Origin: Bradyrhizobium sp. CER78 | GTDB taxonomy: Bacteria > Pseudomonadota > Alphaproteobacteria > Rhizobiales > Xanthobacteraceae | Direction of reading: 5' to 3' | Assembly (NCBI RefSeq): GCF_029846235.1 | Contig: NZ_JARVWP010000001.1 | Location: 372,001-436,000, forward strand | DNA length: 64,000 nt | In this document: positions 25,158 through 33,971 of the stretch, piece by piece | Layout of the letters: the number at the start of each line of letters is the position of its first letter | Position numbering within the stretch: position 1 is the stretch's first letter | Position numbers and translations under genes: made by a program | The notes under the pieces: generated by a model | Told to the model about the DNA's origin: nothing | Database searches by the model: none | What the model saw: the letters and a program-made list of their open reading frames with translations, nothing else

Positions 25158-26033
25158 TCAGCGCCTCCCGAGCAGGCCTTGAGGCCGGATATACATCACG
25201 AAGACAAGCAGCAGCAGCGCCGGAATGGTGCGGTAGGCCGGCGAGATCATGTAGGCGGTGATGGTCTCGAGATAGCCGACGACGAAGGCGGCGATCAGCG
25301 AGCCCGAGACGCTGCCGAGGCCGCCAAGCACCACGATCGAGAACGCGCTCGCGGTCAGCGGCCCGACGCTGTAGGAGCTGACGCCGAGGAACATGCCGAG
25401 CAGCACGCCGGCGATGCCGGCCAGGATGCCGTAAATGCCCCACACCACGATGTAGATCTGGGTGAGCTCGAGCCCGAGCAGCGTGACGCCGCGCGGGTTC
25501 ATCGAGGCCGCCAGCACAGCCTTGCCGGTCCGGGTGCGGTTCACCAGCAGCCATAGCAGGCCGATCACGAGGCAGCACACCAGCGCGGTGAAGATGTTGT
25601 TGCGCGGCGTGCGGTTGCCGAAGATGTCGACGACGCCCTCGACGATCGGCAGCACGGTCTTGGCGTTGTTGGTGAAGAAATAGGCGATCAGCTCCTGGAT
25701 CATGATGCCCCACAGCAGGGTGCCGGTGAGGACGAAGATTTCCTTCTCCTCATTGGGGATCCGCGTCGAATTCTGGATCGGCTTCACGACCGCGAAATAG
25801 GTCGCGAACGACACGATCAGCGCCACGCCGACACCAAACAGCGCACCTGTGTAGATGTCGAGATGCAGCACGCTGGCCGCGGCCCAGGCCGCGACTGCTG
25901 CGGCCACCATGATGGCACCGTGGGAGAGGTTGAGAACGCCGGAGACACCGAAGATCAGGGTGAAGCCGGTGGCACCGAGCGCATAGAGCGCACTGATGGC
26001 AAAGCCATCGATCAGGATTTGTAGGGCAAGCAT
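25158..26033 (-). CDS. LivH-type permease of branched-chain amino acid ABC importer
   Basis: 291 residues with about eight membrane segments. Family features include SALYALGATGFTLIFGVSGV, LNLSHGAIMV and AASMNPRGVTLLGLELTQIY (the cytoplasmic coupling loop), plus GGLGSVSGSLIAAFVVGYLE. It pairs with the LivM-type protein to form the transport channel. It is the second gene of the operon, 94 bp after the first binding-protein gene, and practically abuts livM. Confidence 0.93.
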   Translation of the reverse strand: MLALQILIDGFAISALYALGATGFTLIFGVSGVLNLSHGAIMVAAAVAAWAAASVLHLDIYTGALFGVGVALIVSFATYFAVVKPIQNSTRIPNEEKEIFVLTGTLLWGIMIQELIAYFFTNNAKTVLPIVEGVVDIFGNRTPRNNIFTALVCCLVIGLLWLLVNRTRTGKAVLAASMNPRGVTLLGLELTQIYIVVWGIYGILAGIAGVLLGMFLGVSSYSVGPLTASAFSIVVLGGLGSVSGSLIAAFVVGYLETITAYMISPAYRTIPALLLLVFVMYIRPQGLLGRR

Positions 26034-26127
26034 CTCATATCGGCCGCGGCAGCAGGGCTGCCTGTTGTGGAGGACGCGGAACTGAATAGGGATGCTCCCG
26101 GGAGCGACCCGGGAGCATGATCATCAG

Positions 26128-27384
26128 TCAGTTCGTGGTGAGCTTGATGAAGCTCGGGAACTTGAGGTCACTCTTGGCGACCTCCTTCGGCCAGACCGCG
26201 ACCTGCTTGCCGCCCTGCCACTGCAGCATCAATCCGGTGATCAGGCCCTTGCCGTACTTGATCGAATGGGTGAAGGGATCGTCCTTGCCGTAGAACTGGA
26301 CGCGTCCGATGGTGCCTTCCCAATCGGTCTTCTCCAGCGCATCGACCATCTTGTCGGCCTCGACCGAGCCGGCGCGCTTCACCGCATCCGCGATGTAGTA
26401 GACCTCATCATAGGCGGTGTAGCCCGCGTAGGACGGATAGTTGCCGTAGCGCTTCTTGAAGCCTTCCGCGAACGGCACCGACTTCGGCGTCACCGCGACG
26501 TTCGGGCCCGAGACACCCTGATACAGCACGCCTTCCGCCGCATCGTTGGTGTCCTTGCCGAAGGTCTCGTTGGTCGCCTGCGAGGAAATGCCGAACATCG
26601 GGATCGGCACCTGCTGGTTCTTCCACTGCACCGTCGGCTGCACGCCGACATGCGAGATGCCGGTGATGATCACGTCCGGCTTGGCTGCTTCGACCTTGTT
26701 GAAGATCGGCGTGAAGTCGGTGGTGTCAGGCGAGAAGCGGATATGGTCGACCACCTTGAGCCCGATCTTCGGCAGGCACTCCTCGTAGCCGACGTCGAGC
26801 GGCTTGGTCCAGGCGGCGTCCTCGCTCATGATGACCGCGGTCTTCATGTGCTTCTGATCGACCAAAAGCTCCTTGGCGGCATCGCAGACCGACAGCGCCA
26901 GCGCCGCCGAGGTCAGGTAGCCGTGGAAGGTGTACTTGTTCTTCTCGTAATCGGCGTGGACGCTCTTGCTGATTTCGTTGGAGGCAGCGCCGGGCGTGAC
27001 GAACGGCGTCTTCAGGCGCGAGGCCCAGGGCTCGAGCGCCAGCACCACCTCGCTGATGTAGCTCGAGATAACGACGTTGACCTTGTCCTCGTTGACCGCG
27101 CGCTGGAACGCACGCACCGAATCCGCCGAGGATGAGTGATTGTCGTAGGAGACGACCTCGATCTTGCGGCCGTCGATGCCGCCCTTGGCGTTGATCTCGT
27201 CGGCGGCCAGCTGCGCCGCCTGCGGGATCGACGCACCGGCAATCGCCTGCGCTTCGGCAATCACGCCGATCTTGAGGGTGTCGGCGGCCTGCGCCCCACC
27301 GGGCGCGAGCGCGACAAGTCCCAAAGCGGCTGCTCCGGCGAATTGCTGCATCGCATGAAATGGCAGTCGCGATGTTCTTGTCAC
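26128..27384 (-). CDS. Periplasmic branched-chain amino acid-type binding protein (first copy)
   Basis: 418 residues from a GTG at 27384 with AGGAG 9 nt upstream; an ATG at 27351 would shorten the signal peptide. The signal core is AMQQFAGAAALGLVALAPGG, cleavage near AQA-ADT. The mature protein is a LivK-type two-lobe binding fold and is mostly the same as the copy at 21461-22708. The region after FGIS (SQATNETFGKDTNDAAEGVL against AQALSPTFWGDTNGAAEGVP) and the following 15 residues are the most divergent. As first gene it is probably expressed most strongly. Confidence 0.92.
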   Translation of the reverse strand: MTRTSRLPFHAMQQFAGAAALGLVALAPGGAQAADTLKIGVIAEAQAIAGASIPQAAQLAADEINAKGGIDGRKIEVVSYDNHSSSADSVRAFQRAVNEDKVNVVISSYISEVVLALEPWASRLKTPFVTPGAASNEISKSVHADYEKNKYTFHGYLTSAALALSVCDAAKELLVDQKHMKTAVIMSEDAAWTKPLDVGYEECLPKIGLKVVDHIRFSPDTTDFTPIFNKVEAAKPDVIITGISHVGVQPTVQWKNQQVPIPMFGISSQATNETFGKDTNDAAEGVLYQGVSGPNVAVTPKSVPFAEGFKKRYGNYPSYAGYTAYDEVYYIADAVKRAGSVEADKMVDALEKTDWEGTIGRVQFYGKDDPFTHSIKYGKGLITGLMLQWQGGKQVAVWPKEVAKSDLKFPSFIKLTTN

Positions 27385-27583
27385 TCTGTTTCTCTCCTCT
27401 TGTTGTTTTTCGGCTGCTTCGAGCTCTTGGGGCCGGACTATAGCCGCGACAAAATGCGCAGCAAGTGAAACTGCGCGCAGATCGCCATGCGCGGACGGCA
27501 ACTAAAGTAGTGGGTCGGCGCCGGCGGGCTGAATAAATTTGAGGCAGACGGGAATAAGTGCGCGGGGCCAATATCTCTCAACG

Positions 27584-27707
27584 CGTCATCCCGGGGCGCG
27601 CGAAGCGAGAGCCCGGAATCCATTGAGCCGCATAACTCGTGGATAAATGGATTCCGGGCTCGCGCTCCGCGCCCCTCAGGTGCGCAATTGCGCACCGGGG
27701 AATGACG
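27584..27707. repeat. Dispersed palindromic repeat (CGTCATTCC-type)
   Basis: The arms CGTCATCCCGGGGCGCGCGA and AATGGATTCCGGGCTCGCG...GGGGAATGACG pair imperfectly through GCCCGGAATCCATT/AATGGATTCCGGGC. It lies in the 519-bp gap upstream of the transporter operon. This repeat type is common between genes in Bradyrhizobium. Confidence 0.85.
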
Positions 27708-27746
27708 GGTGGAGGGATGCGAAAATGCATCCCCATCCTCAGCTGT

Positions 27747-27881
27747 CATCGCCCGGCTCGACCGGGCGATCCAGTACGCCGCGGCTTCTCGGCTCAAGCA
27801 CTGCTGTCTCTGGAATACCGGATCACCCGCGTCGCGCAACAATTCGCATTCGGGGTAATGGGTCCTGGCTTTCGCCAGGAC
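27747..27881. repeat. Second dispersed palindromic repeat family (GTCATCGCCCGG-type)
   Basis: Contains the hairpin GCCCGGCTCGACCGGGC (27751-27767), a related decayed half (GGAATACCGGATCACCCGC at about 27812-27830) and the palindrome GTCCTGGCTTTCGCCAGGAC (27862-27881). These are parts of known Bradyrhizobium-type intergenic repeats. The remaining gap (27385-27903) holds no coding frame I can support. Confidence 0.75.
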
Positions 27882-27903
27882 AACGCTCGGGAGGACCCCG
27901 CCC

Positions 27904-29499
27904 CTACTCCGCCATCTCAGCCGGAGACCGTGCGGCGGGACCGGCGAGCGGGCGCTCTTCCATCGTGATCATACAGATCGAAGCGGTGGTCAGCAGCACG
28001 GCGGCGGCGCCGAACACGTAGCGGAACGCGGTGATCATGTCGGCCATCGGTATCGCGCTGACGGTGCTGGCCGCGGCAGCGTGATGCTCGCCGGCGAGCG
28101 AGATGTCGGTGCCGAGCGTCATCAGCAGGATCGTGGTGAAGGCGGCCACCGTGAAGGACGCCATCATCGCACGGAAGAAGTTCATCGCGCCGGTCACTGT
28201 GCCGACCTGCGGCCGCGCCACGGCGTTCTGCAGCGACACCACGCTGATCGGGAACGTGGTGCCGAGCCCGAGCGCGAACACGCTCATCAGCGTCAGCAAG
28301 CCCCACAGCGGCAGCGTCGTCACCGCCATGCCGACCGCACAGATCGCGGCCACCGAGGTGCCGACGATCGCGACACGCTTGTAGTGCTTGGCCTTCGCCA
28401 TGGTCCGGCCGGCGATCGCCGCACCAAAGGTCGAGATCGCCGCGAGCGGGATCAGCGCAAGGCCGGCCTCGCTGGCAGTGAGGTGATAGACCACCTCGTA
28501 GTAGAGCGGCAGGTGCACGGTGAGCCCGACCATGGCGCCGAGCGCACAGCCGCCCGCCCCCATCGCGAACGGCACCACCGAGCCGCCGAGCAGCGACAGC
28601 GGCAGGAACGGCTCGTCGGCACGGCGCGCATGCCAGACGAAGGCGCCGGCGAGCGCAATCGAGGCGCCGATCATCGCGGTGATGGTCGGCGACAGCCAGG
28701 ACAGACGGGTGCCGCCCCAGGTCAAGACCAGCATCAGCACGACGGCGGAGGCCATCAGCAGCACGCCGCCCAGCCAGTCGACCTTGCGCTTGCGATGGAA
28801 CACCGGGATCTTGCTCATCTTCGGCAGCAGCAGCGCCAGCGCCGCAGCCGCGAGCGGCAAATTGATCCAGAAGATCATCGACCAATGCAGATGCTCGGCG
28901 AACACGCCGCCGACCACCGGGCCGAGAATGCCGCCGGCCATCCAGACACTGGAGAAATAGGCCTGATAGCGTCCACGCTCGCGCGGGGTGACGACGTCGG
29001 AGATCACGGTCTGGACCACCGGCATGATGCCGCCGCCGCCGAGCCCCTGCAGGCCGCGGGCAATGATCAGCATGGTCATGCTGGGCGCGACCGCGCACAG
29101 CACCGAGCCGACCACGAACAGGCTGAGCGAGGTGATGATCATGACGCGGCGGCCATAGATGTCGCTCAGCGTGCCGAACACCGGCGCCACCGCGGTCGAA
29201 GCGAGCAGATAGGCTGTGATCACCCAGGAGAGATTCGTGACGTCGTGAAACTGGCGTCCGATCGTCGGCAGCGCGGTCGCGACGATGGTCTGGTCGAGCG
29301 CGGCCAGGAACATCGTCAGCATCAGGCTGATCACGATGGTGCGGACTTCATCCGGATTGAGCGGTGCCGGCGGCGCCAGGGGCGGCGCGTCGCTGAGTTC
29401 GATCACCTCGCTCGGGAGGTGAGACAGCTCTTCGGCAATGTCTTCAGGCAATGTAGATTGGTCGGCAGGAAAACGGCTCTGCCGTTCATACTTGTTCAT
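27904..29499 (-). CDS. DHA2-family (EmrB/QacA) 14-helix drug exporter
   Basis: Proton-driven efflux protein of the major facilitator superfamily, 531 residues. A long polar N-terminus (about 55 residues) precedes the helices. Family motifs are seen: FLAALDQTIVATALPTIGRQ (motif D1), GTLSDIYGRRVMII (motif A), LIIARGLQGLGGGGIMPVVQ (motif B) and ISDVVTPRERGRYQAYFSS, then GGILGPVVGGVFAEHLHWSM (motif C). No periplasmic adaptor of the EmrA type is adjacent. Substrate unknown. The gene stands alone between repeats at its 3' end and a 192-bp gap. Confidence 0.92.
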   Translation of the reverse strand: MNKYERQSRFPADQSTLPEDIAEELSHLPSEVIELSDAPPLAPPAPLNPDEVRTIVISLMLTMFLAALDQTIVATALPTIGRQFHDVTNLSWVITAYLLASTAVAPVFGTLSDIYGRRVMIITSLSLFVVGSVLCAVAPSMTMLIIARGLQGLGGGGIMPVVQTVISDVVTPRERGRYQAYFSSVWMAGGILGPVVGGVFAEHLHWSMIFWINLPLAAAALALLLPKMSKIPVFHRKRKVDWLGGVLLMASAVVLMLVLTWGGTRLSWLSPTITAMIGASIALAGAFVWHARRADEPFLPLSLLGGSVVPFAMGAGGCALGAMVGLTVHLPLYYEVVYHLTASEAGLALIPLAAISTFGAAIAGRTMAKAKHYKRVAIVGTSVAAICAVGMAVTTLPLWGLLTLMSVFALGLGTTFPISVVSLQNAVARPQVGTVTGAMNFFRAMMASFTVAAFTTILLMTLGTDISLAGEHHAAAASTVSAIPMADMITAFRYVFGAAAVLLTTASICMITMEERPLAGPAARSPAEMAE

Positions 29500-29691
29500 T
29501 TGGGGCGTAATGCTGCTGCGCGGGCGCGTCCCGCGATGGAATCATTCTCTGCTTCGCAATTTATGCAGCATTTCGCTGCTGAGGCAGGCACCTCAGCGCA
29601 TGGGTGCATCCCGCAGCAGAGTTCTCGCGATGACGTGATCGCGGAAGCGCCGGCGCCGGCTCTCGCGACGTCGGCCTTACGTCTCGGAAAT

Positions 29692-30213
29692 CTACTTGGA
29701 GACCTTCGGCCGCTTCTTCAATTGTGCCCGTTTCGGCAGCAAGGCCGGCCAGCGCACGATGTGATCCTCGAGATCGGCGTCGTTGACATCGATCTCGGTG
29801 CCCTCCACCCGCCCGCGCACCGAGACCCCGGCCTCATGAACGGTGTTGGGATCGCCTGAGATCAGGGGATGCCACCAGTAGAGGTCGCGCCCCTCGGCCA
29901 CGAGCCGGTAGCCGCAGCTCGGCGGCAGCCAGTTCAGGGTGCGGACGTTTTCGGGCGTGAGCCGGACGCAGTCCGGAACCTGCTCGGAGCGGTTCGAATA
30001 GTCCTTGCAGGCGCACAGGCCGGCATCGAGCAGCTTGCAGGAGATATGGGTGAAGTAGATCTTCCCGGTGTCCTCGTCCTCGAGCTTCTCCAGGCAGCAG
30101 CGTGCGCAGCCGTCACACAGGCTCTCCCATTCGGCGTTGGACATCTCCTCCAACGTCTTGTTTTTCCAGAAGAATCCCTCCTGGCCCGACGGGCGCTTGG
30201 GCGGTGCGGTCAT
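29692..30213 (-). CDS. YcgN family (UPF0260) cysteine-cluster protein
   Basis: 173 residues from the ATG at 30213; the frame is open further upstream but loses similarity. Cys residues are arranged as [19 protein letters not shown], then [17 protein letters not shown] and VPDCVRL, then SCGYRL, which is the YkgJ/YcgN zinc- or iron-cluster pattern. The [20 protein letters not shown] block is typical of the subfamily. Biochemical role undefined in the family. It is divergent from the PBP1A gene, with a 287-bp gap (30214-30500) in which I see no other gene. Confidence 0.9.
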   Translation of the reverse strand: MTAPPKRPSGQEGFFWKNKTLEEMSNAEWESLCDGCARCCLEKLEDEDTGKIYFTHISCKLLDAGLCACKDYSNRSEQVPDCVRLTPENVRTLNWLPPSCGYRLVAEGRDLYWWHPLISGDPNTVHEAGVSVRGRVEGTEIDVNDADLEDHIVRWPALLPKRAQLKKRPKVSK

Positions 30214-30500
30214 GATATCCCTGAAATGGCTATAGGCTCTTCTTGGGACGCCACCGGCCCCTCCGCAAGGGGGTGATATTGCGGGGTCGAAAAAGCCAGT
30301 GGGCAGCGTTAGGGCTTTCATTAAATTCACCAGCCGCGCCATTGGTTTATGGCAGCCGCTCGGATAGAACGTGGAACGAGTCCCCAACGACGCAAAAGCG
30401 CCTTGGGATTGCCGCAACATCGAAGCAAGACACTGGCCTGTGCCCGATTTGGGCGCCCGCAGCGCTGTCGAACTGATCAAGGGTCCGGTCCTTTCAGATC

Positions 30501-32774
30501 ATGCCGTCGCATTGGAAACAGAAGGTCCGGAACTTCTTCCTGGACCTCGATGCGCGTATCGACTCGACGCTGTTTTCGTCGGGCAAGGGCCTGCGCGAGC
30601 TCTACGAGCGCTATTCCACCTTCATGGACCGCTTCTATGTCGGTCGCTGGAAGCGCTGGGTGTTCATCGAGCCGCTGTCGGAAGCCGCAACCCTTGGGCT
30701 CGGCGGCATGATCCTGCTGCTGACGCTCGCGATCCCGGCGTTCCGCGAGACCGCCGACGAGGACTGGCTGAAGAAATCCGACCTCGCTGTGACCTTCCTC
30801 GACCGCTACGGCAACCCGATCGGCAGCCGCGGCATCAAGCATAATGACTCGATCCCGCTGGAAGACTTTCCGGACAATCTGATCAAGGCGACGCTCGCGA
30901 CCGAAGACCGCCGCTTCTACGACCATTTCGGCATCGACGTTCCGGGCCTTGCCCGCGCGCTCGTCACCAACGCGCAGGCCGGCGGCGTCCGCCAGGGCGG
31001 TTCGTCGATCACCCAGCAGCTCGCCAAGAACCTGTTCCTGAACAACGAGCGCACCATCGAGCGCAAGGTGAAGGAAGCCTTCCTTGCGATCTGGCTCGAG
31101 ACGCGCCTCACCAAGAACGAGATCCTGAAGCTCTATCTCGACCGCGCCTATATGGGCGGTGGCACCTTCGGCGTCGACGGCGCGGCGCATTTCTACTTCA
31201 ACAAGTCGGTGCGCGACGTGAACCTCGCGGAAGCCGCGATGCTCGCCGGCCTGTTCAAGGCGCCGACCAAATACGCCCCGCACATCAACCTGCCGGCGGC
31301 ACGCGCCCGCGCCAACGTCGTGCTCGACAATTTGGTGGATGCCGGCTTCATGACCGAGGGCCAGGTGTTCGGCGCCCGGCGCAATCCGGCGGTCGCGGTC
31401 GATCGGCGCGACGAGAATTCGCCGAACTACTATCTCGACTACGCCTTCGACGAGATGCGCAAGCTGGTCGACACCTTCCCGAAATCCTACACCGAGCGCG
31501 TCTTCGTGGTCCGCACCGCGATCGACATGAACGTGCAGAAGGCGGCCGAGGAAGCGATCGAGAACCAGCTCCGGCAGTTCGGACGCGACTATCACGCGAC
31601 GCAGGCCTCGACCGTGGTGTCCGATCTCGACGGCGGCATCCGCGCCATGGTCGGCGGCCGCGACTATGGCGCCAGCCAGTTCAACCGCGCCACCGACGCC
31701 TACCGGCAACCGGGCTCGTCGTTCAAGCCCTACGTCTACACCACGGCGCTGCTGAACGGCTTCACGCCGAACTCGAAGATCGTCGACGGCCCGGTCTGTA
31801 TCGGCAATTGGTGCCCGCAGAACTATGGCCATTCCTATTCGGGTCAGGTGACGCTGACCCAGGCGATCACGCGCTCGATCAACGTCGTGCCGGTCAAGCT
31901 CTCGATCATGCTGGGCGGCAAGGAAGGCCCGAAGGCCGGCCGCGCCAAGATCGTCGAGGTGGCGCGCCGCTTCGGCCTCAAGGCGCCGCTGCCCGATACG
32001 CCGTCGCTGCCAATCGGCTCCGACGAAGTCACGGTGCTGGAGCACGCAGTTGCGTATGCGACCTTCCCGAACCGCGGCAAGTCGGTGACGCCGCATTCGG
32101 TGCTCGAGGTGCGCACCGGCGCCGGCGACCTGGTGTGGCGCTGGGACCGCGACGGGCCGAAACCGCGGCAGGCGATTCCGCCGAACATAGCCGCCGACAT
32201 GGCCGGCATGATGAGCCACGTGGTCAGCGAAGGCACCGCGCGCCGCGCCGCACTGGACGGCATTCCGACCGCGGGCAAGACCGGCACCACCAATGCCTAT
32301 CGCGACGCCTGGTTCGTCGGCTACACCGGCAACTTCACCTGTGCGGTGTGGTACGGCAATGACGACTATTCGCCGACCAACCGCATGACCGGCGGCTCGC
32401 TGCCGGCGCAGACCTGGCACGACATCATGGTCGCTGCGCATCAGGGCGTGGAAGTGAAGGAACTCGTCGGCGTCGGCATGGGCCAGAAGCTGCCGCCGCA
32501 GCCGGCACAGGCCAATGCCCAGGCCAACGCGGCGCCGCGCGTGCTGGAAACCAAGCCGGGTCCGCCACCGGTCTTGACCAAGCGCGGCGCGGATATTCTG
32601 GTGCGGGTCGAGAAGCTGCTCGACGATGCAGCCAAGACGACCGGCAAGACCACGCTGAACGAGCCCTCGAAGACCGGCAAGGCGGAGTCCTCGAGCGCGC
32701 TGGCGTTCCCCGAAAACTATGTTGCCGCGGCCGGGCCGGACGGCGCGACACCTGCAGTGCCACGCAAGAACTGA
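30501..32774 (+). CDS. Class A penicillin-binding protein 1A
   Basis: Bifunctional peptidoglycan synthase, 757 residues. One membrane anchor at about 64-82. The GT51 glycosyltransferase domain follows with the catalytic Glu in ATEDRRFYDHFGID (E135) and GGSSITQQLAKNLFL (167-180). The transpeptidase domain has SSFK (S406-K409, nucleophile S406), SIN (459-461) and KTGT (593-596). The C-terminus is Pro/Ala/Lys-rich and extracytoplasmic. The first 60 cytosolic residues are charged. Length and order match alphaproteobacterial PBP1A; a DUF1214/DUF1254 pair follows directly. Confidence 0.95.
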   Translation: MPSHWKQKVRNFFLDLDARIDSTLFSSGKGLRELYERYSTFMDRFYVGRWKRWVFIEPLSEAATLGLGGMILLLTLAIPAFRETADEDWLKKSDLAVTFLDRYGNPIGSRGIKHNDSIPLEDFPDNLIKATLATEDRRFYDHFGIDVPGLARALVTNAQAGGVRQGGSSITQQLAKNLFLNNERTIERKVKEAFLAIWLETRLTKNEILKLYLDRAYMGGGTFGVDGAAHFYFNKSVRDVNLAEAAMLAGLFKAPTKYAPHINLPAARARANVVLDNLVDAGFMTEGQVFGARRNPAVAVDRRDENSPNYYLDYAFDEMRKLVDTFPKSYTERVFVVRTAIDMNVQKAAEEAIENQLRQFGRDYHATQASTVVSDLDGGIRAMVGGRDYGASQFNRATDAYRQPGSSFKPYVYTTALLNGFTPNSKIVDGPVCIGNWCPQNYGHSYSGQVTLTQAITRSINVVPVKLSIMLGGKEGPKAGRAKIVEVARRFGLKAPLPDTPSLPIGSDEVTVLEHAVAYATFPNRGKSVTPHSVLEVRTGAGDLVWRWDRDGPKPRQAIPPNIAADMAGMMSHVVSEGTARRAALDGIPTAGKTGTTNAYRDAWFVGYTGNFTCAVWYGNDDYSPTNRMTGGSLPAQTWHDIMVAAHQGVEVKELVGVGMGQKLPPQPAQANAQANAAPRVLETKPGPPPVLTKRGADILVRVEKLLDDAAKTTGKTTLNEPSKTGKAESSSALAFPENYVAAAGPDGATPAVPRKN

Positions 32775-32775
32775 C

Positions 32776-33354
32776 GTGCGGCTCCTCCTCACCACCCTGC
32801 TGGCTCTCGTCATCGCCACCGCCGTCGGCCTCGGCCTGACCTACGCGACGGCGACGCGCGGCACCGATCTCGGTACGCTGAAGATCGGCGCCTGGACCGC
32901 GCGGCCGAAGAACGGCACCTCCGACGTCGACCCCTATTCGCGCGCCACCATCGCGCGCAGCGGCGAGTTGCCGATCGGCACCGGCGACGGCATCGCGTTC
33001 TCGGCAACCACTGACGACAAGAACAAGCCGCTCGACGGCCGCTGCGACATCGTGGTCAGCGGCGTGACGCCGGCGGCGCGGTTCTGGACGCTGACGCTGT
33101 TCGACCGCAAGGGTCACCTCGTCGCCAACTCGCTGCAGCGCTACGGCTTCACCAGCCAGGAGATCATGCGCGCCTCCGACGGCACGTTCGAGATCCACAT
33201 CGCCTCGCGCTCGCGCGCCGGCAACTGGCTGCCGACCGGCGGCATCGAGCGCTACGCGCTGATGCTGCGGCTCTACGACACGCCGGTCGGGGTCGCGACC
33301 CGCACCCAGCGCGATGCGCCGATGCCCTCGATCACGACGACGGGCTGCCCATGA
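32776..33354 (+). CDS. DUF1214 family envelope protein
   Basis: 192 residues from the GTG at 32776, one base after the PBP1A stop. An N-terminal membrane/signal helix (LLLTTLLALVIATAVGLGLT) precedes a beta-rich domain that is exposed to the periplasm (FWTLTLFDRKGHLVANSLQR, EIHIASRSRAGNWLPTGG). DUF1214 domains usually accompany DUF1254 domains, and that partner is the next gene (4-bp ATGA overlap). Coupling to PBP1A suggests a cell-envelope role; biochemical function unknown. Confidence 0.85.
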   Translation: MRLLLTTLLALVIATAVGLGLTYATATRGTDLGTLKIGAWTARPKNGTSDVDPYSRATIARSGELPIGTGDGIAFSATTDDKNKPLDGRCDIVVSGVTPAARFWTLTLFDRKGHLVANSLQRYGFTSQEIMRASDGTFEIHIASRSRAGNWLPTGGIERYALMLRLYDTPVGVATRTQRDAPMPSITTTGCP

Positions 33355-33971
33355 TCCGCGTGCTGTTCACCATCCTCGCAGGCGTGCTGCTCGGCGGCGT
33401 GGTGCACCTCGTCAGCGTGCTGGCGCTGCCGCGCATCGCCTCGCAGGACGCCTATTCGCGCCTCACGCCGATGACCAAGCTCAACGAGGTGACGCAGCTG
33501 CCGCTGGCCGACCCGAGCCACTCGCCGATGCCGCTGATGGATCCGGCCTTCGCGGTCGCGATCTGCCGCTACGATCTCTCGACCGGGCCGCTCAAGCTCA
33601 CCGTGCCGGTCAGCCAGGCCTATACCTCGGTGTCGTTCTACACCCGCAACGAGGTCGCCTATTACGCGATCAACGACCGCTCCGCCGGCAAGAAGGTGAT
33701 CGAGCTCGACCTGATGACGGAAGCGCAGCACAACGAGCTGCCGGAGGACGAGGAAGTCACCGCTGCCGACCGGCTGATCATCGACTCGCCGACCTCGACC
33801 GGCCTGATCCTCTTGAAGGCGCTGGCGCCGGAGCCCGGCCTGATGCCGCAGGCACAGGCCTCGCTCGCGGCTTCATCCTGCAAGCTGCAGACCGAGCCGG
33901 TCGCGGCCAAGCAGGAAGCGCCGCCGCCGCTGCCCGTTCCGGCCCCGCCGCCGGCGGCTCGCAAACGCTAG
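33351..33971 (+). CDS. DUF1254 family envelope protein
   Basis: 206 residues, start overlapping the DUF1214 gene stop (ATGA). Membrane helix at 4-24 (VLFTILAGVLLGGVVHLVSV), then a domain with DPAFAVAICRYDLSTGPLKL and SVSFYTRNEVAYYAINDR. The C-terminus is a Pro/Ala tail (PPPLPVPAPPPAARKR). Shorter than many DUF1254 proteins, as in the short membrane-anchored form found next to DUF1214 in rhizobia. Its stop overlaps that of the convergent LuxR-type gene by 4 bp. Confidence 0.85.
   Translation: MIRVLFTILAGVLLGGVVHLVSVLALPRIASQDAYSRLTPMTKLNEVTQLPLADPSHSPMPLMDPAFAVAICRYDLSTGPLKLTVPVSQAYTSVSFYTRNEVAYYAINDRSAGKKVIELDLMTEAQHNELPEDEEVTAADRLIIDSPTSTGLILLKALAPEPGLMPQAQASLAASSCKLQTEPVAAKQEAPPPLPVPAPPPAARKR

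Noticed and set aside
28081..29859. A long plus-strand frame opposite the DHA2 exporter
   Set aside because: Shadow frame with random His/Arg/Asp-rich composition.
30477..32819. A 780-codon open frame antisense to PBP1A
   Set aside because: An artefact of high-GC codon use; its product is Arg/Asp/His-rich with no domain, while the plus strand encodes a complete PBP1A.
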